From Eupeodes corollae (Eukaryota > Arthropoda > Insecta > Diptera > Syrphidae), in NCBI RefSeq assembly GCF_945859685.1, contig NC_079149.1:64064991-64128990 (forward strand): a stretch of DNA of 64,000 bases, read 5' to 3'. The notes below the pieces were generated by a model. The model was not told where the DNA came from. It made no database searches and saw only the letters and a program-made list of their open reading frames with translations. Positions 57,801-64,000 of this stretch are shown here, piece by piece. A program made the position numbers and the translations under genes. Numbering within the stretch: position 1 is the stretch's first letter; each line of letters opens with the position of its first letter.

Positions 57801-60800
57801 TCCTTTTCTTAAATAATAATTTAATTGTTTCTTTGATTTGTAGGCTTCAACCAGCTTTATCAAACTCACACTCAATACCTGCAAGGCCTACTCAAAATAA
57901 AGTCTTTAACCAGCCAGTGTCTAAAGTTTACTGTACATATAATCCTAAACCCATTCCAATCAACAGCTACGTCCATCTCTATCAACCCCAACAAAATGTA
58001 TATCTGCAAAATTTATACCAACAAAACTTATATCACCAAAATTTATTACAACAACAATTATATCAGCAATGTTATCAACCAAACTTTCAAAGTAAACCTA
58101 AAAGTTTCCTTCCCGAAAAATCAAATCCTCAAATAAATCGGACAACATCAAATGTCAATATAAGAAAATCACAACCTCCCTCCACTGACTCCAAAATAAA
58201 TTTTAACCAAACTGACATAAATAAAAAAACACCCGCGATTAATGTGGACAAAAGTAGTATCTCACTTAAAGAAAAGAACACCAAGAGTTTGTTATCCGAA
58301 CCGAAAGACCCAAAAAGTATCTTCGTTGATGTACAAAATTCAAATAACACTTTACCTCGGAATGATAATCTAAAGAACAGTATAGAAGATAAAAATAATT
58401 CAAATGAAAGTTCCAATAAGGCGACGTGTTCAAAGACTTCAGCTAAAATAATATTTCCTTCAAAGAGCAATGTGAAAGAAATGAAATCAGACAAGAGCGT
58501 TGCTCCAAACAATAAGTCACGCCATGAAGTCGAGTTAAGTTGTAGTAAGAATAAAAGTGATACTTCCCTTAAGGTGCAAGTGCAACAAAAAAATACCACT
58601 GCTTTACAGACTAATCCAAAGAACTCTTCAGATAGTTTAATAAAGTTCCCAAGTGTTCCTATCAAGTTCAGTACGAAAAAAAAACTGACTGAAAAAATCA
58701 TAAAACGTCCTGAATTACCAACAGTCTCTGAGTTACAAGCACTGATACATCCTAAGCCAAAATCAGCTGATCCCGATGTAACATCTCTAGTCTCTAAAAC
58801 ATCTTCAACTGTCGATAATGTTAACAAAAGCAGATATATCACCGATCCATTCTCAACAATGGACTCGAGTGATAATGATATTGACGAAGCCATACCAGAA
58901 TTCGCAGCGGTAAGATAATTAGTTTTTCTTTTGAAAAAGTATTTGCATTTTTATAAAACATACAAACGCATTAATTCTGTATTTTATTAAATTTACTCAC
59001 AAAAACTTTCACCAATTGACTTTAAAATATTTTATCTAATTCTTAAAAAAATTCGGTTTTTAGGACTACCGCGTGTTTCATGTTGACTTTCCTGAAAATA
59101 CTGTGCCATTTGGAAAGAAGATACCTAGTGTTCAACTTCCGAAAGATTTTACAAAAGGAGCTGTCATTGGCGTTTTTATTTCAGAGGTAAATGTTTTGAA
59201 TGTAATTTTATTGCTACAAAATATATTATAATAGTCTTTATAACAAAATTTATGGGAAATCTTTAAGTATTGCCTTCAAAAGTAGAGTGAATTGTTTTTG
59301 GAAAGAAAACGAAACTTACTTACTTACTCGATCAAAAAATCGATGAGCTTTCAGCAGCCCTCAATAATGCAATGGAAACTGCATGCCCCCTCACTACAGT
59401 GAGGGGAAAGAAGAAACCATACTAGACTAGACACCCCCAAGATTGGGACTCATATAAGGAATCCCTCAAAAAATATAAACAAGAATTGAGAACAGCCAAA
59501 AGATCCTCATGGAGATCCTTCTGTAGCTCAATTGAAGAATCCTCGGAGGCATCAAGGATAAGGAAGATTCTCTCGACAAAATCCAACCATGCCTAGTTGA
59601 CTTAAAAACTCAGATGGTACATGGACTAACTCTTGCGAAGAAACGCTAAACCTGCTACTAGACACCCACTTCCCAGACATCTCCGAATCCGTTAATACAA
59701 CAAACCGTCCTGGGTCGGGTATTAACTTAACTTTTCCTCAAGGTCTTGTTACAAAAGAAAAATTGACATGGGCTGTGAATAGTTTCGAACCTTATAAATC
59801 TCCAGGTCCAGATCAAATCATACCAGCTGAGCTACAACTTACCATTAATATAACTTTTCCCATCATTGAAATGATCTTCAAAAGTTGTATAAATCTGGTC
59901 TATATACCTCAGCGATGTAAAGGTAGTTTTCATTCCCAAGGCCTAAAGACCTAAGACCTATTAGCCTATCATCATTCATTCTCAAAACTCTGGAACGATT
60001 GATTGATATCCAATCAATCGTAATAGTATTGATAAGAGACTATCAATGTCTCAGCATGCATACCGCAAAGGAAAATCTGTAGAAACAGCCTTGCACACTC
60101 TGGTAAGAACTATCGAATACTCCCTAGAGCAAAAGGAATATACTATGGTGGCCTTTCTGGATATTGAGGACGCTTTCAACAACGTTGACACATCCACTAT
60201 CATTTCTACTATGACGACCCTAAACTCTGTGAAAATAATACTGCAAAGCAGGATCCTCAACTCTAAGATGAGGGATTTTTGTACGAAAAGGTGTGTCGGT
60301 AGAGGCACTCCGCAAGGTGGTGTTCTATCCCCTTTCTTCTGGAACAAAGTGGTTAACGAATTACTAATATCCCTTGAAAGGGAAGGCTACAGGGTGGTTG
60401 CGTATACCGATTATGTTGCTATCGCCGTCACAGGAGATCATCCTAATACACTGAGAGACCCCCCCCCCCAAAACCCACTCAATATGATCACTAGATGGGC
60501 TGATCACTGCGGACTTAGTATTAATCCTCTAAAAACAGACCTCGTCCTTTTAACACGGAAATACAAGATCTCAGTAATTGTACCTCCTTCAACAAAAGGT
60601 GTACAACTAATTTTTACCAATGAAGCCAAATATCTTGGTCTGATATTGGACAAAAAATTAAGTTGGAAACCTAATGTTCAGGAAAGAGTTAAAAAAGCTG
60701 CAGTAGCTCTTTTCCTTTGCAAGAAAGCCATAGGAAGCAAATGGGGTTTTCAAACTCGCATAACCTATTGGCTTTACACATAGGTCATCCGACCAATACT

Positions 60801-63329
60801 TATGTAAGTGGTTGCAGTATAGTGGACTGCACTGGAGAAAGGCACATATTACGACACACTCAGCAGAGTCCATAGCACTGCATGTCTCTGCATAAGCGGA
60901 GCACACCCTCAGCAGCGTTAGACACTCTCCTCCATCTGACACTCCTCGACATCTTCAGCAAACAAGTGGCCGCGAGTACAGCTATAAGACTCAACACCTC
61001 ATCTCAATGAACCAACAACGATGTGGGGCACTGCATCATTTTAAACCTCTTTGGTTCTATACCAAAGTACATAGACTACAATATTCCAAAACCCCAAATT
61101 GGAAAAAACTTCCAGGTATCCATTCTATCCAGAGATGAATGGGGAGACAAAAAACTCCTAGATGACAAATGCATCCATTTTTATACAGATGGATCCAAGA
61201 CAAATGAGGGAGTTGGTAGTGGTGTGTACTCAAAAAAACTTAATCTAAGCATCTCGTTCCGCCTCCCTAATCATTGTAGCGTCTTCCAAGCGGAAATTTT
61301 AGCAATCAAAGAGGTTCTCTCCTGACTAAGAGAAAACGTGATATTAACTTCTGATATCCGCATCTTCTCTGACAGTCAGGCTGCTCGATTGTCGATCGTC
61401 TCTTATGAAGATGGCGCAGCAATTTAACATTCACCTATGTTGGGTGCCAGGCCACAGAGACATCACGAGAAATTGTAGAGCCGATGAACTCGCTAAAAAT
61501 GGAACCGTCATGCCTATTTCACCTGAAAGGCAGGAGATAGGTATACCGAAAGCTACATGTAAACTTATGCTAAAAGAAACAGCTTTTGCGATAGCAAATT
61601 CTAGGTGGCACAATTTACCAACATGCGCATCCACAAAACTCATATGGCCTTCACTGGACCTAAAGCGCTCTAAAGACTTGTTATCTCGAAGCAGACTTCA
61701 TATTAGCTCCCTAATAGGTGTCCTTACGGGACACTGTATATAGGCAGACACGTAATACGACTTTATGTAGCCTCAAATGACTTCTGCAGGAGCTGTATGG
61801 ACGAAGAAGAAGAGGAAACAATCTCTCACCTTCTCTGCACTTGCCCTGCTCTTTCACTAAAACGCGAACTTCATCTGGGAGACTGCTCTTTGGATAATCC
61901 CAGTGATTCTTCGCATTATAAAAAGGTCAAAATGGTTCGATTAGTAAGAAGTTGTTCTCTAGAATTATGTGGTATAACAATGGACCTTTTCTTTTGGCCA
62001 AAGTGTGTGGATTCTGAATCCCCAGCCACTTTAACCCTACCTAATCTAGATGGTTCAGGAACAAAGAAATATCCGAGATGCATGGTAAGATTATTTCAGT
62101 TTCTTAATTCTGAGATCGAATTCGAGTTGAAAAATTATTTAGCTCCACAAATTAAATTATTATACTTTCTGCGTAATCGCAATAGCCCCGTTAAGTCAAA
62201 ACGGACAATGTAAGACATTTAAACAGATATGGGTCTATCAATTTTATCAAAAAAAAATTGCCATGTGAGCCATAAGCAATATCCATAACTCAAAACGGTA
62301 CTACCATAATTTGATTTATGATATTTTCACAAATTGACAAAGCGCACATAAAATCAATGAATCTATGTCTTCCTCGAAATTGCAATGGACTGCATGTCTT
62401 TCTAAAAATGGACCTTTAGCTTGTTTGTAACAGATATAATAGTTTGAATCAACCGCCAAGCCACTGCAAAAAAATGTAATACTTATCAAATAAAAATATT
62501 GTCCTTTTAAAATATTTATATATCTTAAAAACTAACAAAAATGTATGAGTTTATGTTTTCGCATGTGTTTTATTTTTACGTAGATTCACAGCCCATTTAA
62601 GTTTTGGTTTCACCCTCATAAAGAAAATCATGAGCTTGATGTTCTTATGAGCGGAATAGAGTAAGTATGTTAAACAATAAATTTTGAAAGTTATTAATAA
62701 AAACCCAATTGCTATTCTTAAGGTCCTTTTATGAACGTCTTGGAGACGCTGATTTACTTATCCCAAAGTCATGTATCACTCCAGGACAGGTGTGTGTTGC
62801 CCTATACAATGACATGTGGCATCGAGCTGAAATATTATCAACTGTAACTAAAAACAATGTCAAGGTAAATAACCTGAGTAATAATAAAACATTCAATTTT
62901 ATTAAATAAAATTTGTACTGTTATTTAAAGGTTCTCTTTGTTGACTATGGAACGGTTTCGAAAGTCGAAATTTGTCATATTAAATATCTACAAAATCGAT
63001 TCGCTGAAACACCTGCGCAAGCTATTCGTGGTTCTCTGTCACATATCAAACCAATATCTCAAGTGTGGCACAAGCGGGCAATTCAGGAATTCCTTTCATT
63101 AGTAGCCGAAATTTTTCTTTATGCGCAGATCGTAGAAATCGATGAAAATGTATATTTGACTTAATACTTCTTTTAAATATGCACTGTAGTTGTTTGTTTA
63201 CAGGAATCCACAGTCTACATGGTGTTGTGTGATACAAATAGTGGCCAAACTATACAAATCAATAAGCTGTTGGTTGATAGAGGATTTGCTAGACTTGATA
63301 GTGAATGGGACGAGAACAAAATCAAACAG
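51824..63329 (+). CDS. tej: LOTUS plus extended Tudor protein, Tejas/TDRD5-like (8 exons seen)
   Basis: Tejas-type proteins bind Vasa through LOTUS and work in nuage during piRNA biogenesis in the germline. Exons: 51824-52012, 52080-52198, 57844-58909, 59064-59186, 62584-62660, 62723-62864, 62931-63149 and 63204-63329; phases join and give 687 residues. LOTUS is residues 1-85 (MESGFLNETKTILKSLVISS, then LGYQNLELFLKSVPDTL). Exon 3 is a 355-residue disordered linker with Y/Q repeats (NLYQQNLYHQNLLQQQLYQQ) and a K/S/N-rich part. The extended Tudor spans about 470-687: YRVFHVDFPENTVPFGKK, KFWFHPHKENHELD, VCVALYNDMWHRAEILS, VLFVDYGTVSKVEI (aromatic cage strand) and INKLLVDRGFARL. One LOTUS and one Tudor favour Tejas over Tapas/TDRD7. 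After exon 8 the frame either splices (CAG|GTATGA) or ends at TGA 63333-63335; an AATAAA at 63501 allows the latter. Confidence 0.88.
52224..52458 (-). mobile_element. tRNA-derived SINE, copy 1 (short form)
   Basis: On the minus strand it starts TACCCGTGGCATGATGG (A box) and has GGGTTCGATCCC (B box) 44 bp later. It continues with a tRNA-unrelated body (GTCATGAAAAAGTGCTTT, GTAGGTCCCCTCCATCCCTG) and ends GGACTGTTGCGCCA. It lies in intron 2 of the tejas-like gene, 25 bp from the donor at 52198, antisense. No convincing target duplication. Confidence 0.85.
52459..53669. other. Tejas-like intron 2 segment, no gene recognised
   Basis: Contains AT-rich sequence. CACGGTTGCCAGTTTTGTCA at 52804-52823, followed by GACCAAATTTGGTC, resembles a hAT-type terminus, but no partner end was found. 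The frame at 52646-52909 is not recognisable. Confidence 0.35.
53696..53964 (-). mobile_element. tRNA-derived SINE, copy 2 (long form) with 11-bp target duplication
   Basis: Same body as copy 1, plus an extra block of about 35 bp (with TACTGCCTCTTGCGAGG) after the tRNA part. A box TGGCATGATGG is at 53958-53948 and B box GGTTCGATCCC at 53914-53904 on the minus strand. The region between them reads GACTGTCATGCC, closest in my memory to the anticodon arm of tRNA-Asp(GTC). The SINE and its AT-rich tail are flanked by an exact CCCAGATTTTA at 53670-53680 and 53973-53983, typical of LINE-mediated insertion. Confidence 0.9.
53990..55697 (+). mobile_element. CR1/Jockey-group non-LTR element, 5' part, interrupted by a nested insertion
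   Basis: It begins within the endonuclease end (TNSIHHNAIFI). The linker at 54074-54598 has KNSKSFWVFINSKRKST. RT follows: GFVKGRSTATNL near 54970, FYTDFVKAFDRVHHGLLIHK, SGLPQGNHLGPLLFLLFIND and LMFADDVKIYYG, then LNFSKCKIF. The frame is broken near 54600 and 55210, and by a stop at 55510. The element stops at TACTTAGA (55690-55697), where a second element inserted; it resumes at 57243. It is related to the fragment at 1041-2790. Confidence 0.85.
55198..55247. repeat. Perfect 21-bp inverted repeat with 8-bp spacer inside RT
   Basis: The left arm GGAAGACCTGAGTCAACATC(A) at 55198-55218 is the exact reverse complement of 55227-55247. The right arm encodes the expected GDVDSGLPQG approach to the RT motif; the left arm interrupts the reading after SNRKQI. 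The left arm is therefore probably an inverted copy of the right. Confidence 0.9.
55698..57234 (+). mobile_element. Second non-LTR element nested in the first, RT core deleted
   Basis: It is flanked by an exact 8-bp duplication TACTTAGA (55690-55697 and 57235-57242) and ends in a (TATC)n tail. The plus strand carries a linker (KNVWFDNDCKKLRKLSFVY, RRDYNTSLVFWDNIRKLGG), the RT entry (MKNNKAPGFDGIQVEFYKNG, then PENYRGISILSSLRKIFTSI), and from 56488 the C-terminal zinc-knuckle region (CELCNRREIEDAIHFIAICP). The RT catalytic core between 56455 and 56488 is missing. It is 5'-truncated and of a different family from its host. The clade is not certain. Confidence 0.85.
57243..57775 (+). mobile_element. 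CR1/Jockey-group non-LTR element, 3' part after nested insertion
   Basis: RIEQIQKK and then FTRFALRNLNWSGDMPNYLS with RCAPIGTKTLEVRR continue the thumb and C terminus of the element that stops at 55697. Removing the nested insertion and one duplication copy rejoins the two frames exactly. The element closes with HRTSYGINEHISRSLSLFN, a stop and a (TAAA)n tail at 57755-57770. Confidence 0.88.
59305..62050 (+). mobile_element. RNase H-bearing non-LTR retrotransposon (LOA/I-group-like), 5'-truncated
   Basis: It lies in intron 4 of the tejas-like gene, sense orientation. Order: linker (LKKYKQELRTAKRSSWRSF), RT entry (FEPYKSPGPDQIIPAELQ, DLRPISLSSFILKTLERLI), RT core 60046-60783 with MVAFLDIEDAFNNV, GRGTPQGGVLSPFFWN and VVAYTDYVAIAVTG, RNase H 61170-61500 with CIHFYTDGSKTNEGVGSG, CSVFQAEILAIKEVLS and HLCWVPGHRDITRN, and the end HLLCTCPALSLKRELHLGD. 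In the RT catalytic box the usual A-D-D reads T-D-Y, so even this intact-looking RT frame is catalytically dead. A short CCACTTTAACCCTACCTAAT 3' end is followed by unrelated sequence. Confidence 0.88.
62051..62583. other. End of tejas-like intron 4
   Basis: After the retroelement an open frame (GSGTKKYPRCMVRLFQFLNS, to 62213) continues without recognisable family. It may be a relic of older sequence or chance. The rest is AT-rich up to the acceptor at 62583. Confidence 0.35.
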
Positions 63330-63335
63330 GTATGA

Positions 63336-64000
63336 TTAGCATTTAATTTTTTTCTCAGATAATTAGACATTTAGTGGTTGCATGAAGTTCAATTGGTCAA
63401 GTTGTGTTTAGCTTTTGATTTTAAGTTCTTGTATTTTAGTCGAAAAAAAGTGCAATCAATCAAGAATTGATACTTTGCAATATGAATCTATTATTAACTT
63501 AATAAACCCAATACATTTTTAACATGTACAGCTTAGTTTATGCATAAAAGAGAAAATGATTTATAAATCTTATGCTAGTAAATATAATTTTTTTTAATAA
63601 AAATTATCTTAGAAATGTTGTTTCTGATAAAAATTATTAAATTTAAAATGATACATAATACATTCATGCTCATAACATTTTTAGGAAAATTTGCATACTT
63701 AAAAATTGTATCGTGATATAAAACTTATAAGAAATACTAAAAAAAATGTCAGAGATTCATCATAGTTACGAAGGGAGTCAATCGTAGCTTTTTTGGGAAT
63801 ATTTTTAATCTGAATATTCCTTGGGGAAAAACATATAGATTGCATTAATAAAGAAAAACTAGTGTTTCAACTAAGAGATTTATTTCTCCATGGATATTAT
63901 ACTTTTAAATCACACTATCATATAATTTAAAACCGTATGATCTTTATTTAGAATAAAAAAAACAGTCATATTTAATAACTTGCCATGTCCTTTACTGAAG
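63336..64000. other. Downstream of the last visible tejas-like exon
   Basis: AT-rich, no recognisable exon, with an AATAAA at 63501-63506. This is either 3' UTR and flank, or an intron leading to exons outside the window. Confidence 0.4.

Noticed and set aside
58129..58893. 254-codon open frame on the minus strand
   Set aside because: It is the antisense of the Lys/Ser/Asn-rich exon 3 of the tejas-like gene. The hydrophobic Leu/Phe/Ser-rich translation is what such a composition gives in reverse, and it has no family motif.
1..64000. CRISPR array, bacterial operon, rRNA or integrated virus
   Set aside because: No regularly spaced direct repeats, no bacterial gene organisation, no rRNA segment and no viral gene set were seen. 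The two unassigned proteins have transposon termini instead.

Overview
This is an AT-rich, intron-rich, transposon-rich nuclear segment from a fly, most likely a brachyceran dipteran. I cannot name the species. Three host genes are recognisable. inaD (3704-18398, +) is complete in 16 exons and encodes the five-PDZ photoreceptor scaffold. RpL23 (40253-42714, -) is complete in 4 exons and encodes ribosomal protein uL14. A LOTUS plus Tudor germline gene, best matched to tejas (51824-63329, +), is present from its start codon to near its end. The inaD product would hold the phototransduction machinery in the rhabdomere. The RpL23 product is a housekeeping 60S subunit protein. The Tejas-like product would act in piRNA-producing nuage, which restrains transposons like those that fill its introns. 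No operon-like cooperation is expected.

Layout. 1-3.5 kb: a short hAT element and a CR1/Jockey-group retroelement fragment. 3.7-18.4 kb: inaD, whose 8-kb first intron holds a Jockey fragment, an almost full-length mariner, a hAT scrap and a Myb/SANT-like scrap, and whose 3.2-kb intron 13 holds a SINE fragment and another hAT remnant. 19-20.5 kb: a hAT element with a perfect 8-bp target duplication. 21.7-40.6 kb: two tandem, almost identical copies of a 9.45-kb unit. Each copy carries Tc1, RNase H-bearing non-LTR, PIF/Harbinger and mariner remnants, a hairpin MITE, a 3.2-kb DNA transposon with an uncharacterised transposase-like protein, and the last exon of RpL23. The right copy provides the RpL23 exon contiguous with the gene; the left copy is an orphan. 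42.7-51.8 kb: an intergenic region with a 2-kb DNA transposon of unusual type (27-bp perfect terminal inverted repeats plus subterminal repeats) and two copies of a MITE family. 51.8-63.3 kb: the tejas-like gene, whose second intron holds two tRNA-derived SINEs and a retroelement nested inside another, and whose fourth intron holds a further non-LTR element.

The points I consider most worth attention are these: (1) the tandem duplication that gives RpL23 a second, spliceable terminal exon; (2) loss in INAD PDZ5 of one of the two cysteines that form the light-dependent disulfide in Drosophila; (3) two DNA transposons whose proteins belong to families I cannot assign to a named superfamily; (4) a 21-bp perfect inverted repeat inside a retroelement RT domain. 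Exon boundaries were derived by hand from reading frame, GT/AG sites and phase. No search or alignment software was run.
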